From the NCBI RefSeq assembly GCF_000716875.1, contig NZ_JNWQ01000017.1, forward strand, positions 1-64,000: a DNA stretch of 64,000 nt, read 5' to 3'. Numbering within the stretch: position 1 is the first letter of the stretch; every line of letters starts with the position of its first letter. The notes beneath the pieces were generated by a model that saw nothing but the letters and a program-made list of their open reading frames with translations, ran no database searches and was not told the DNA's origin. Both the position numbers and the translations under genes were made by a program. The stretch is from Streptomyces novaecaesareae. Its GTDB lineage: Bacteria > Actinomycetota > Actinomycetes > Streptomycetales > Streptomycetaceae. Positions 33,120-42,539 of this stretch are shown piece after piece.

Positions 33120-34721
33120 CTACAGGGGGATGTTGCCGTGCTTCTTCGGCGGCAGCACCTCGCGCTTGCCGCGCAGCGCCCGCAGGCCCCGGACGATGTG
33201 CCGGCGGGTGTCGCTCGGCGCGATGACCGCGTCGACGTAGCCGCGCTCGGCCGCCAGGTACGGGTTCAGCAGGGTGTCCTCGTACGAGGCGATCAGCTCG
33301 GCCCGCTTCTCCTCGACGGTGCCGGCCGCCTCGGCCTCGGCGATCTCCCGGCGGTGCAGGATGTTGACCGCGCCCTGCGCGCCCATCACGGCGATCTGCG
33401 CCGTCGGCCAGGCCAGGTTGAGGTCGGCGCCCAGGTGCTTGGAGCCCATGACGTCGTACGCGCCGCCGAAGGCCTTGCGGGTGATCACGGTGATCAGCGG
33501 CACGGTGGCCTCGGCGTAGGCGTAGATCAGCTTGGCGCCGCGGCGGATGATGCCGTCCCACTCCTGCTCGGTGCCGGGCAGGAAGCCGGGCACGTCCACG
33601 AAGGTCAGCACCGGGATGTTGAAGGAGTCGCAGGTCCGGATGAAGCGGGCGGCCTTCTCGCTGGCGTTGATGTCCAGGCAGCCGGCCAGGTCCATCGGCT
33701 GGTTGCCGACGATGCCGACCGACTGGCCCTCGACCCGGCCGAAGCCGGTGATGATGTTGCCCGCGTACAGCGGCTGGGTCTCCAGGAACTCGCCGTCGTC
33801 GACGATGTGCTCGATCACCTTGTGCATGTCGTACGGCTGGTTCGCCGAGTCCGGCACGATCGTGTCGAGTTCGAGGTCCTCGTCGGTGACGTCGGCGAAC
33901 GACAGGCCGTAGGACTGATCGGGGTAGGACGGCGGGTCGCTCAGGTTGTTGGAGGGCAGGTACGAGAGCAGGCTCTTGACGTACTCGACCGCCTCCTTCT
34001 CGTCCGCGGCCAGGTAGTGCGCGTTGCCGGACTTGGTGTTGTGGGTGCGGGCGCCGCCCAGCTCCTCCATGCCGACGTCCTCGCCGGTGACGGTCTTGAT
34101 CACGTCCGGGCCGGTGATGAACATGTGCGAGGTCCGGTCGGCCATCACCACGAAGTCGGTGATCGCGGGGGAGTACACCGCGCCGCCCGCGCAGGGGCCC
34201 ATGATCAGCGAGATCTGCGGGATGACGCCCGAGGCGTGCACGTTGCGGCGGAAGATCTCGCCGTACAGGCCGAGCGAGACCACGCCCTCCTGGATCCGGG
34301 CGCCGCCGGAGTCGTTGATGCCGATGACCGGGCAGCCGGTCTTCAGCGCGAAGTCCATGACCTTGACGATCTTCTCGCCGAAGACCTCGCCCAGGGAGCC
34401 GCCGAAGACGGTGAAGTCCTGGGCGAACACGGCGACCTGACGGCCGTCGACGGTGCCGTAGCCGGTCACCACGCCGTCGCCGTACGGACGGTTCTTCTCC
34501 TGGCCGAAGTTGGTCGAGCGGTGCCGGGCGAACTCGTCGAACTCCACGAAGGAGTCCTCGTCCAGCAGCTCCACGACCCGCTCGCGGGCGGTCAGCTTGC
34601 CCTTGGCGTGCTGCTTCTCCACGGCCTTGGCCGAGCCGGAGTGCACCGCCTCGTCCAGCCTGCGCCGGAGGTCGGCGAGCTTGCCCGCGGTGGTGTGGGG
34701 GTCGTACGGCGCCTCGGTCAT
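33120..34721 (-). CDS. pccB: Propionyl-CoA carboxylase beta chain
   Basis: The carboxyltransferase chain, 533 residues with two crotonase-like halves. Visible marks: [92 protein letters not shown]. The Asp in AYDVM matches the residue known in S. coelicolor PccB (Asp422) that favours propionyl-CoA over acetyl-CoA. The product methylmalonyl-CoA feeds polyketide and odd-chain metabolism. Operon with pccE; divergent from birA. Confidence 0.95.
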   Translation of the reverse strand: MTEAPYDPHTTAGKLADLRRRLDEAVHSGSAKAVEKQHAKGKLTARERVVELLDEDSFVEFDEFARHRSTNFGQEKNRPYGDGVVTGYGTVDGRQVAVFAQDFTVFGGSLGEVFGEKIVKVMDFALKTGCPVIGINDSGGARIQEGVVSLGLYGEIFRRNVHASGVIPQISLIMGPCAGGAVYSPAITDFVVMADRTSHMFITGPDVIKTVTGEDVGMEELGGARTHNTKSGNAHYLAADEKEAVEYVKSLLSYLPSNNLSDPPSYPDQSYGLSFADVTDEDLELDTIVPDSANQPYDMHKVIEHIVDDGEFLETQPLYAGNIITGFGRVEGQSVGIVGNQPMDLAGCLDINASEKAARFIRTCDSFNIPVLTFVDVPGFLPGTEQEWDGIIRRGAKLIYAYAEATVPLITVITRKAFGGAYDVMGSKHLGADLNLAWPTAQIAVMGAQGAVNILHRREIAEAEAAGTVEEKRAELIASYEDTLLNPYLAAERGYVDAVIAPSDTRRHIVRGLRALRGKREVLPPKKHGNIPL

Positions 34722-34960
34722 CCGGTGGCTCTCCCTGATCCATGGCCGCGACCTGTTCGAGTGCGCGCGGGCCGGAGTGGGGGCCCGCGCATGAGGGCAG
34801 GGCGGCGCTACGAACTACCGCTGGGTAGCGTAGCCAGCGCGGAGGGCCATCCGTCATGTCCTGGCGTTATGGCCATCGACACAGTGTGTCAACGCGCGTT
34901 CTGGGGGACGATGGGGCGGCCTACACCCCACGCCTGCGTCCAACACCTAGGGTCTTCCCC

Positions 34961-35854
34961 ATGGACGCTTCCGACACCCCCCGCCGCAGTGGACTGCGCG
35001 GCTTCGGCCGCACCGGACCGTCGCCCTGGACCGACCTGGACCGTCCGCCGCTGGACGAGGAGGCGCTGCGCCACGACCTGATCGTCCCGGGCGGGCTCTG
35101 GACCTCCCTGGACGTCGTCACCGAGACCGGCTCCACCAACACCGACCTCGCCGCCCGCGCCAAGGCCGGCGCCGCCCAGGGCGCGGTGCTGGTGGCCGAG
35201 GCGCAGAGCGCCGCCCGCGGCCGGCTCGACCGGCAGTGGACGGCCCCGGCCCGCTCCGGCCTCTTCCTGTCCGTCCTGCTGCGCCCCGAGGAGGTGCCGG
35301 TCGAGCGCTACGGCTGGCTGCCGATCCTGGTCGGGGTGGCCGCGGCCAGCACGCTCGACCGGATCGCCGAGGTCGAGGTCGGGCTGAAGTGGCCCAACGA
35401 CCTGCAGGTGGAGATCGACGGCGCGGAGCGCAAGATCGGCGGGATCCTCACCGAGCTGGCCGGCGGCGCGGTGGTCGTCGGCATCGGGCTCAACGTCTCG
35501 CTGCGGGAGCAGGAGCTGCCCGTCCCCACCGCCGCCTCGCTCGCGCTGGCCGGCGCCGCCACCACCGACCGGGGCACCCTGCTGCGGGCCCTGCTGCGCG
35601 AGCTCGCCGAGCTGTACCGCGAGTGGACGGCCGCCGCCGGCGACCCGCACGCGAGCGACCTGCTGCGCGCCTACGTGGAGCGTTGCAGCACGCTCGGCCG
35701 CCGGGTGAAGGTGCACCTGCCCGGTGACCGCGAGCTGGTCGGCGAGGCGGTGGCGGTGGACGGCGACGGGCGCCTGGTGGTCCGTACGCCCGACGGCGCA
35801 CGCCGGGCGGTCGGCGCGGGCGACGTCGTCCACGTGCGCCCCGAAGCCCGCTGA
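34961..35854 (+). CDS. birA: Biotin-[acetyl-CoA-carboxylase] ligase
   Basis: Attaches biotin to the carrier lysine of acyl-CoA carboxylase. The 297-residue group I enzyme has TETGSTNTDLAARAKAGA, the biotinyl-AMP loop ARGRLDRQW, LKWPNDLQVEI, KIGGILTE and GIGLNVS, and a small C-terminal SH3-like domain; there is no N-terminal DNA-binding domain. TAGGGT lies seven bases before the ATG and no ribosome binding site is seen, so the mRNA is probably leaderless. It is divergent from pccB and close to both substrates' genes. Confidence 0.93.
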   Translation: MDASDTPRRSGLRGFGRTGPSPWTDLDRPPLDEEALRHDLIVPGGLWTSLDVVTETGSTNTDLAARAKAGAAQGAVLVAEAQSAARGRLDRQWTAPARSGLFLSVLLRPEEVPVERYGWLPILVGVAAASTLDRIAEVEVGLKWPNDLQVEIDGAERKIGGILTELAGGAVVVGIGLNVSLREQELPVPTAASLALAGAATTDRGTLLRALLRELAELYREWTAAAGDPHASDLLRAYVERCSTLGRRVKVHLPGDRELVGEAVAVDGDGRLVVRTPDGARRAVGAGDVVHVRPEAR

Positions 35855-36027
35855 ACGGCAGTCTTCACCTCTCCTTGACCCGGGCTGATGCCCCGGATCC
35901 GGGGATTCCGTGCGAACATTCCACCTGGCAGCGGTGTGAGGCGCGCCACTGCCCGCCTGGGTGGCGGGCGGCGTGCCCGGACAGGTAGGACACGAGGCGA
36001 GTGCGGCGACCGCACGGGGACGGACCG

Positions 36028-37152
36028 GTGGCAGAGGACGGCAGCAGCGGCGCGACGTCGGGTACCCACGACCCCACGGTCGCGCTGGAACTGGAACGCC
36101 TGATCCTGGACGCGCCACGCCGCTACACCCCGTACCAGGCCGCGCGCGCCGCCGACGTCCCGATGGAGCTGGCCACCCGCTTCTGGCGCGCCATGGGCTT
36201 CCCCGACATCGGCCAGTCCCGGGCGCTCACCGACGGCGACGTGATCGCCCTGCGGCGCCTGGCCGGCCTGGTCGAGTCCGGCCTGCTCAGCGAGTCGATG
36301 GCGATCCAGGTGGCCCGCTCCACCGGCCAGACCACGGCCCGGCTGGCCGGCTGGCAGATGGACACCTTCCTGGAGAACCTCACCCAGTCCGTCGAGCCCG
36401 GGCTGACCCGCGCCGACGTCGCGTACCCGCTGGTCGAGCTGCTGCTGCCGGAGCTGGAGCAGTTCCTGGTGTACGTCTGGCGGCGCCAGCTGGCGGCCGT
36501 CACCGGCCGGGTGGTGCAGGCCGCCGAGGACCACGAGATCACCAGCGGGCGGCTCGCCGTCGGCTTCGCCGACCTGGTCGGCTTCACCCGGCTGTCCCGG
36601 CGGCTGGAGGAGGAGGACCTCGGCGAGCTGGTCGAGACCTTCGAGAACACCTGCTCCGACCTGATCGTCGGCCAGGGCGGCCGGGTGATCAAGACCCTCG
36701 GCGACGAGATCCTCTACGTCTCCGAGGACCCGGCGACCGCCGCCGAGATCGCGCTCAGCCTGATCGAGGCGCTGGCCGACGACGAGAGCATCCCGCCGTT
36801 GCGGGTCGGCATGGCCTTCGGCACGGTCACCTCGCGGATGGGCGACGTCTTCGGCACCACCGTCAACCTGGCCAGCCGGCTCACCTCGATCGCGCCCAAG
36901 GACGCGGTGCTGATCGACGGCGAGTTCGCCGCCGCGCTGGAGCAGAACGGCAGTGTCGCCCCGGCCGACTCGGAGGGGCCCGGCCTGGCCGAGGCGCTGT
37001 CGGCCGCCGCCGGGATGCCCGCCTCCGGGCTGCCGATGCCGGGGCCGGACGCCGGGGCCCGGTTCCACCTCCAGCCGATGTGGCGCCGGCCGGTGCGGGG
37101 GCTCGGGCTGGTCGAGCCGTGGCTGCTCACCCGGCGGCTGAAGGCGGAGTAG
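36028..37152 (+). CDS. cya: Class III adenylate cyclase
   Basis: Makes cAMP, which in Streptomyces acts with Crp in germination and development. The protein (about 374 residues) has an N-terminal helical region (LILDAPRRYTPYQAARAADV) and a C-terminal class III domain: first metal Asp in VGFADLVGFTRLSRRL, second metal Asp in KTLGDEILYVSE and the transition-state pair in TVNLASRLTS (N and R). Two starts fit: GTG 36028 with GGGGACGG upstream, or GTG 36001 with GAGG too close. From memory this is the SCO4928 position. Confidence 0.92.
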   Translation: MAEDGSSGATSGTHDPTVALELERLILDAPRRYTPYQAARAADVPMELATRFWRAMGFPDIGQSRALTDGDVIALRRLAGLVESGLLSESMAIQVARSTGQTTARLAGWQMDTFLENLTQSVEPGLTRADVAYPLVELLLPELEQFLVYVWRRQLAAVTGRVVQAAEDHEITSGRLAVGFADLVGFTRLSRRLEEEDLGELVETFENTCSDLIVGQGGRVIKTLGDEILYVSEDPATAAEIALSLIEALADDESIPPLRVGMAFGTVTSRMGDVFGTTVNLASRLTSIAPKDAVLIDGEFAAALEQNGSVAPADSEGPGLAEALSAAAGMPASGLPMPGPDAGARFHLQPMWRRPVRGLGLVEPWLLTRRLKAE

Positions 37153-37391
37153 CGGCGCGGCGCGTCCGGAGCGGGTCGGTGCGGGGCCGGTGCGGGTACG
37201 GGGCCCGGCCGGGCGCTTCCGGCGGCCTGCGGGTGCCGAACGGTTGAAAGCCGTACGGTCTGGCGCAGCTCCTTCCGGGCAAACGGGGCATAACCGAGCG
37301 AAACCGCCATAGTCTTGGTGCAAGCGACCGGTCGGGTGCGGTCGGCCGACGGGGGTCTGGCAGGACCGAGCACAGGGAGCGAGGCGAGCCG

Positions 37392-39227
37392 GTGAGCAGT
37401 GAGGCGATCATGACGGACCGCGGCTGCGACTGCGGCGGCTCGCGGCGCCGCGACCCGCTGCCCGACCTGAGACTGCAGTCCGTGGTCGAGCTGGCCCACG
37501 ACATGGCCGGCGCGCTCACCCCGCTGGAAGCCGTCCGGGCCGCCGCCGCCCGCGCCACCGAGGCGCTCGGCGCCACCATGGCCGCCGTCTCCGTCTGGGA
37601 CCGCGAATCCGGCCGGCTGCGGGTCCTGGTCAACCACGGCGAACTCGCCGCCGGTGAGGAGGAACTGCCCGAGGACGAGTCCTACCCCGTCGCCGACTTC
37701 CCCGAGATCGTCACCTATCTGGAAGAGCGCTGGACCACCGGGCGGCTGCCGCGCGCCTGGCTGCAGACCGCCGAGAACAGCGAACCGCACGCCGGCCACG
37801 CACACCCGACCGCCGGCGCGTACTGCCAGGAACGCGCCGCCGCGCTGCGCCGGCGCGGTCGGGCCTGCTGCGTGGTCGCGCCGATCGTGCTGCACGGGCA
37901 GGCCTGGGGCGAGCTGTACCTCGCCAGGTCGATCGGGATGCCCGAGTTCACCGAGGCCGACGCCGACTACGCGACCCTGCTCGCCGCCCAGGTCTCGGCC
38001 GGACTCGCCCAGACCGAGCGCCTCGCCGACCTGCGCCGGCTCGCCTTCTCCGACCCGCTCACCGGCCTCGCCAACCGGCGCGCGGTCGACGCCCGGCTGG
38101 AGAGCGCGCTGGAGACGCACAACCGGGACAACACCGTGGTCTCCCTGGTCGTCTGCGACGTCAACGGGCTGAAGCGGGTCAACGACCAGCTCGGCCACGA
38201 GATGGGGGACCGGCTGCTGGAACGGTTCGCCCACCAGCTCTCGCTGGCCGCCGCCAAACTCCCCGGCAGCCTCGCCGCCCGGCTCGGCGGCGACGAGTTC
38301 TGCCTGCTGGTGGAGGGGCAGAAGGCCGACGAGGTGGTGGCCGTCGCCGAAGAGCTGTGCGCCCGGGCCCTCGCCCTGTCCGAGGGCGAGGGCGTGGCCT
38401 GCGGCGTCGCCTCCACCGGGGACTCGATCGGGCCCGTCAGCACCCCCGACCGGCTCTTCCGGCTCGCCGACGCCGCCCAGTACCGCGCCAAGGCCGCCCG
38501 CGCCGCCCACCCCGTCGTCGCCGGGCGCAGCCACGGCCCCGGCTTCTCGCCCGACCCCACCGTGCTGCTCGCCGACGCCGCCGACCCGCACCACCGGGCG
38601 GACGGGCGGCGCGGGCCCGGCGGGCGGATCGGCACCGGGGACCGGCGCCGGTTCCGCGGCGCCGCCCACAGTGCCGACCCGGGCCAGCTGCTCACCGCCG
38701 TCCTCGCCGCCCTCGACCGGGCCGCCGCCGCCCGGGCCGTCCACCCGGCCGACACCCTCGGCAAGCTGGCCGTCATCGCCGAGACCTCCGCCCGGCTGCT
38801 CGACGCCGTCGGCTGGTGGGTCTCCTACGTCCCGCCCGGCTCCCACCTGATGCGCACCGCCCAGCACGCCGTCTACCGGATGACCAGCGGCCCCAGCAGC
38901 ACCCGCGCCGAGACCCAGCGGGCCCAGATCGAGGCCCCCGACGCCGTCTTCGACCTGCGCCACTACCCGATGACCCGGCGCGCCGTCCGCGGCGGCGCCT
39001 TCGCCCTCCGGGCCGGCGCGGTCGGCAACGACCCGGCGGAGGAGGCCATGCTCGTCGTCTCCGGCTACCGCGGCATGGTCGCCGCCGGCGGCCACAACCC
39101 GGCCGGCGGCTGGCTCGTCGAACTCTTCGCCGACGACGCCACCCTGCCCCTCGGCCAGGCCGCCTGCGCCATGCGCGCGCTCGTCGCCGTCGCCCTGTCG
39201 GGCGCGGCCTCGCCGCCGGTGGTGTGA
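37392..39227 (+). CDS. GAF-GGDEF-GAF diguanylate cyclase-like protein
   Basis: A 611-residue cytoplasmic protein. Residues 30-205 form a GAF sensor domain, 210-380 a GGDEF domain (SDPLTGLANRRAVDARL, DVNGLKRVNDQLGHEMGD, intact active site RLGGDEFCLL), and about 430-600 a second GAF-like domain. An intact GGDEF suggests c-di-GMP synthesis, which controls development in Streptomyces. No EAL domain is present. GTG at 37392 lies in a GA-rich leader. From memory it matches SCO4931. The upstream gap 37153-37391 and downstream gap 39228-39483 show no gene. Confidence 0.85.
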   Translation: MSSEAIMTDRGCDCGGSRRRDPLPDLRLQSVVELAHDMAGALTPLEAVRAAAARATEALGATMAAVSVWDRESGRLRVLVNHGELAAGEEELPEDESYPVADFPEIVTYLEERWTTGRLPRAWLQTAENSEPHAGHAHPTAGAYCQERAAALRRRGRACCVVAPIVLHGQAWGELYLARSIGMPEFTEADADYATLLAAQVSAGLAQTERLADLRRLAFSDPLTGLANRRAVDARLESALETHNRDNTVVSLVVCDVNGLKRVNDQLGHEMGDRLLERFAHQLSLAAAKLPGSLAARLGGDEFCLLVEGQKADEVVAVAEELCARALALSEGEGVACGVASTGDSIGPVSTPDRLFRLADAAQYRAKAARAAHPVVAGRSHGPGFSPDPTVLLADAADPHHRADGRRGPGGRIGTGDRRRFRGAAHSADPGQLLTAVLAALDRAAAARAVHPADTLGKLAVIAETSARLLDAVGWWVSYVPPGSHLMRTAQHAVYRMTSGPSSTRAETQRAQIEAPDAVFDLRHYPMTRRAVRGGAFALRAGAVGNDPAEEAMLVVSGYRGMVAAGGHNPAGGWLVELFADDATLPLGQAACAMRALVAVALSGAASPPVV

Positions 39228-39376
39228 GGGGGCGCAGGCGGAAGGTTCTGCGCTCGGGGGCGTGCGCGGGGGCGCGTTCCGGGGCGGCTGCTTGCGGGGG
39301 GCGTAACGATCCGGACAAGGACGGACCGCTGCCCGGACGCCCTTCGTAGCCTGGCCGATGCCCGCGACCTGCCACC

Positions 39377-39410
39377 TGGCGCAAAGTCAGAAAGTGCCGC
39401 CTGTGCGCCA
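39377..39410. repeat. Inverted repeat upstream of the cyclase-STAND operon
   Basis: TGGCGCA (39377-39383) and TGCGCCA (39404-39410) form an inverted repeat, and a partial copy TTTGGCG follows. A second small palindrome GTACC-AATGG-GGTAC stands nearer the gene. They lie in the only promoter region of the six-gene operon and may be regulatory sites. Confidence 0.35.
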
Positions 39411-39483
39411 TTTGGCGTAGAAGCGTCCCTCCCGGTGGCGTACCAATGGGGTACTGGTCGACGCCGAGCCGGGAGGAGCCGGG

Positions 39484-40260
39484 ATGACACTGGCGGCCGT
39501 GCACCACTGGATCGTGGTGCTCGACATCGAGGGGTTCAGCGCACGGCCGAACCCCGTCCAGCGGTCGCTGCGGGAAGCGATGTACGAGGTGCTCCGGGAC
39601 GCGCTGGCGGAGGCCGGCCTGCCGGACGGGGCCGTCGCCACCGAGGACCGCGGGGACGGCGTGCTGATCCTGGTGCAGCCCCAGGTCTCGCCGGTGCTGC
39701 TGGCCGGGGCGCTCGTCCGGGCCCTGGACGACTGCCTCGCGGAGAAGGCGCGGATCTTCAACGCGGCGCACGCCCTGCGCTTCCGGGTCGCGCTGCACCA
39801 GGGGCTGGTCAGCCGCGACGCGGACGGCTGGTCGGGGGACGCGGTGAACTGGACCTTCCGGCTGGTCGACGCCGCGCCGCTGCGCGAGGTGCTGGCCCGG
39901 GCGGGCCGGGCCAACCTGGCGTTCATCGTCTCCGACGAGGTCTACCAGGCCGTGGTCCGGCACGAGTACCGCACCGTCGACCCGGCCGCCTACCTGCCGG
40001 TCGGCTTCGAGGCCAAGCACGGGATCGCCGCCCGCGGCTGGATCACCGTGCCCGGCTACCCGGCTCCGCCCGGGCTGGACGGGGGCACCGCCCCCGGATC
40101 AGGCCCTGGAACCGGATCCGGCCCCGATCCCGCCCCTGCCCCCGGTGCCGGCGGTGGGCCGAAGGGCGGAGTGGTCTTCCACGCGGGCGTGGTGCACGGG
40201 GACCAGGTGGCCGGTGACAAGAACGTCCACCACGCACCGAACTCCCCGGGCCGTCGATGA
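39484..40260 (+). CDS. Nucleotide-cyclase-like protein with GDxxAGDK tail
   Basis: A 258-residue protein. Residues 1-190 are a divergent class III nucleotide cyclase domain: first metal Asp in VVLDIEGFS (D14), second in EDRGDGVLIL (D58), and the Asn/Arg pair in VNWTFRL (N122, R126), so the catalytic set looks complete. A Pro/Gly-rich linker leads to a tail with VVHGDQVAGDKNVHH, a motif repeated in the next protein. The closest concept is the PycC-type cyclase of Pycsar defence and similar actinobacterial conflict proteins. Which cNMP, if any, it makes is unknown. GGGAGGAG precedes the ATG; stop overlaps the next gene (ATGA). Confidence 0.7.
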   Translation: MTLAAVHHWIVVLDIEGFSARPNPVQRSLREAMYEVLRDALAEAGLPDGAVATEDRGDGVLILVQPQVSPVLLAGALVRALDDCLAEKARIFNAAHALRFRVALHQGLVSRDADGWSGDAVNWTFRLVDAAPLREVLARAGRANLAFIVSDEVYQAVVRHEYRTVDPAAYLPVGFEAKHGIAARGWITVPGYPAPPGLDGGTAPGSGPGTGSGPDPAPAPGAGGGPKGGVVFHAGVVHGDQVAGDKNVHHAPNSPGRR

Positions 40261-42539
40261 CGACGCCCGGGGACACGGGGCCGGCGGTAACGGGGGTTCC
40301 GCCGGTCGACGGGGGAGGGGGCTCGTCCGGCCCGGCGGCACCGCCCGCCGCCGGGCCGGACGGGCCTGCCGCGGACGGCCCGCCGGCCGGCGAGGGTGCC
40401 GACGGCGGGTCGTCCGGCGACGCCGGCGGCGAGCGGCCGGAGGGCGGCTCCGCCCGCAGCGGAGCGGCCCGGGAGAGCGCGGAGGCCACCCAGTTCGCCC
40501 AGGGCATGCTGCGCCGCGACACCGTTCGGCACGCGCTGGCGAGCATCGACGGCGACATGGTCGCCGGGGACAAGAACGTCTTCCTGGTCGGCGGCGGCCG
40601 GGCGCCGCTGCGCCTGGTCTCCCCGCTGGTCCTGGATCGGGTGCGCAGCGCCTTCGCGGATCCGGCCGGCTGGGACGAGGTGCGGGCCGCCTTCGGCAAG
40701 CGGAGCCTGGCGATCCTGCGCGGCCCGGCCGGCTCCGGCAAGACCACGGCGGCGTTGCGGCTCCTGCTCGGCCGCTCGGTCGACCGGATCTACCACCTGG
40801 ACCGCACCTCCGACCTCGGGGCGCTCATCGAGCGGCTGGAGGCCGACGCCCAGGACGGCCCGGGCGAGCCGGTCGGCTTCCTGGTCGACCAGCCGGGGGA
40901 CTGCTCCACCCTGGACGGCCCGCTCCTCCAGGGGCTGGACGGCGCCCTCCACCGCGCCGGGGCCCGGCTGGTCCTGACGGTCGGCCAGGAGAGCGGGCTG
41001 GTCGACTCCGAGGTCCTCGGCCACGTCATCGACCTGCCCGGCCCGCCGGAGCCCGCCCTGATCGTCCGCCACTACCTGGACTGGCTGCTCGGCGAGCCCG
41101 CCGCCACCGCGCTGCTGGAGCGCCCGGGCGTATCGGACTTCCTCACGGAGCACCTCGGCGCGGACGGCGCCTGCCGGGCGGCGGCCGGACTCGCCTCCGC
41201 GCTGGGCGAGTCCGCCCAGTCCTCGGCCGGCGGCGTGCCCGACCTCGCGGTGGTCCGGGAGAAGCTGGCCCGGCGCGGCGCCGAGGACTTCGAGATCTGG
41301 GCCGAGAACCTCGACGAGCCCTTCCTGCGCTGCTACGCCGTCGCCCTGGCGGTGCTCAACGGCCTCCCGCAGGAGGACGTCGCCGCGGCGGCCCGCGCGC
41401 TCCACCGGCGCCTGGGCACGGAGGACTACACCGTCCTGGCCGACGCGGACGGCCACCTGCCGCGGGTGCGCGAGCCGTACCAGGTGCCGCGCCGCCGGCG
41501 GCTCGCCCAACTGCGGGCCCGGACGGTACCGGTGCGGTTCTTCAGCGCCACCGGGCGGGTGCCCGCGGACGGCCTGGAGTACAGGGACCCGGGCTACCCG
41601 CGCCGGCTGATCGAGCACGTCTGGACGGAGTACCCGCTGCACGGGGTGCTGCTGGACTGGCTCGGCGAGCTGGTCGCCGACCCGTCCGAACAGGTCCGCA
41701 CGCACGCCGGGGTGGCGCTCGGGGTGCTCGCCGACCGGTCCTTCCAGTACCTGCTGGACCACGTGCTCCACCACTGGGCGGCCAGCCCGGACCGCCGGCG
41801 GCGCACCGCCGTCGCCCACGCCCTGTCGGTGGGCGCGAAGAACCCCGAACTGCTCGGCATGGTCAGGAACCTGGCGGCCGGCTGGCTCGCCGATGCCGAC
41901 CGCCCGCTGGTCCAGGCGACCGCGGCCCGGGTGTACGCGCTGAGCCTCAGCGGCGCCGGGCCGCTGGCCGCGATCGACGCCCTGGCCCGGCTCTGCGTGG
42001 TCGACCACATCCAGGTCGCCATCGCGGTCGGCGACAGCCTGACCGACATCCTCGCCGACGACGACCGGCTGTCCGCCGTGGTCCTCGGCCGGCTGTGCAC
42101 GGCGCTGGCCGACCACCGGGCCCGCCCCTCCGTCCTGCTGGCCTTCCTGGCCGTCGGCGCCCAGTGGGTGGTGGAGACCGCGACGCTCGCGGAGCCGGCC
42201 GTGGCACCGAACTGGCCGGCCCTGCTGGTGCGGGCGGACCTGGAGCCGGCACTGCGCGCCCCGTTCGTCGAACTGTGGCGCGCGGCGCTGAACGAGGCCG
42301 TCGCCCGGACCGACTCCGAGCACGTCCTGCGGCTGTGGGCCCGGCTGGCCGAGGGGGATCCGGGGCTGCGGGCGGTCTTCGTGCGGATGGCCGGTGCGCT
42401 GGCGGACGGCGATCCGCGGACCGCCACCATCCTGCGCCGCCAGGCCGCCGACTGGGCCGGCGCCCACAGCATCGCCCCGATGCCGAGGACCGCCGCCGCG
42501 GTCACGGCCGAACTGGACCGACAGGAGAGCCCGAGATGA
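40257..42539 (+). CDS. STAND-like P-loop ATPase with helical repeats
   Basis: A 760-residue protein. Residues 1-80 are disordered, 99-106 carry GDMVAGDK (shared with the cyclase-like protein), and the P-loop LRGPAGSGKTTAALRLLLG lies near 155-170 with a likely Walker B at VGFLVDQPG. The second half is alpha-helical with HEAT-like units (VRTHAGVALGVLADRSFQYL, RRRTAVAHALSVGAKNPELL). The layout suggests a switch or scaffold ATPase as in bacterial NLR-like conflict systems, with no separate effector domain. Coupled by ATGA overlaps to both neighbours. Confidence 0.7.
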   Translation: MTTPGDTGPAVTGVPPVDGGGGSSGPAAPPAAGPDGPAADGPPAGEGADGGSSGDAGGERPEGGSARSGAARESAEATQFAQGMLRRDTVRHALASIDGDMVAGDKNVFLVGGGRAPLRLVSPLVLDRVRSAFADPAGWDEVRAAFGKRSLAILRGPAGSGKTTAALRLLLGRSVDRIYHLDRTSDLGALIERLEADAQDGPGEPVGFLVDQPGDCSTLDGPLLQGLDGALHRAGARLVLTVGQESGLVDSEVLGHVIDLPGPPEPALIVRHYLDWLLGEPAATALLERPGVSDFLTEHLGADGACRAAAGLASALGESAQSSAGGVPDLAVVREKLARRGAEDFEIWAENLDEPFLRCYAVALAVLNGLPQEDVAAAARALHRRLGTEDYTVLADADGHLPRVREPYQVPRRRRLAQLRARTVPVRFFSATGRVPADGLEYRDPGYPRRLIEHVWTEYPLHGVLLDWLGELVADPSEQVRTHAGVALGVLADRSFQYLLDHVLHHWAASPDRRRRTAVAHALSVGAKNPELLGMVRNLAAGWLADADRPLVQATAARVYALSLSGAGPLAAIDALARLCVVDHIQVAIAVGDSLTDILADDDRLSAVVLGRLCTALADHRARPSVLLAFLAVGAQWVVETATLAEPAVAPNWPALLVRADLEPALRAPFVELWRAALNEAVARTDSEHVLRLWARLAEGDPGLRAVFVRMAGALADGDPRTATILRRQAADWAGAHSIAPMPRTAAAVTAELDRQESPR

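Noticed and set aside
36001..36027. GTG 36001 as the adenylate cyclase start
   Set aside because: The GAGG upstream is only three bases away, while GTG 36028 has a better spaced purine-rich site; the matter is open but the later start is preferred.
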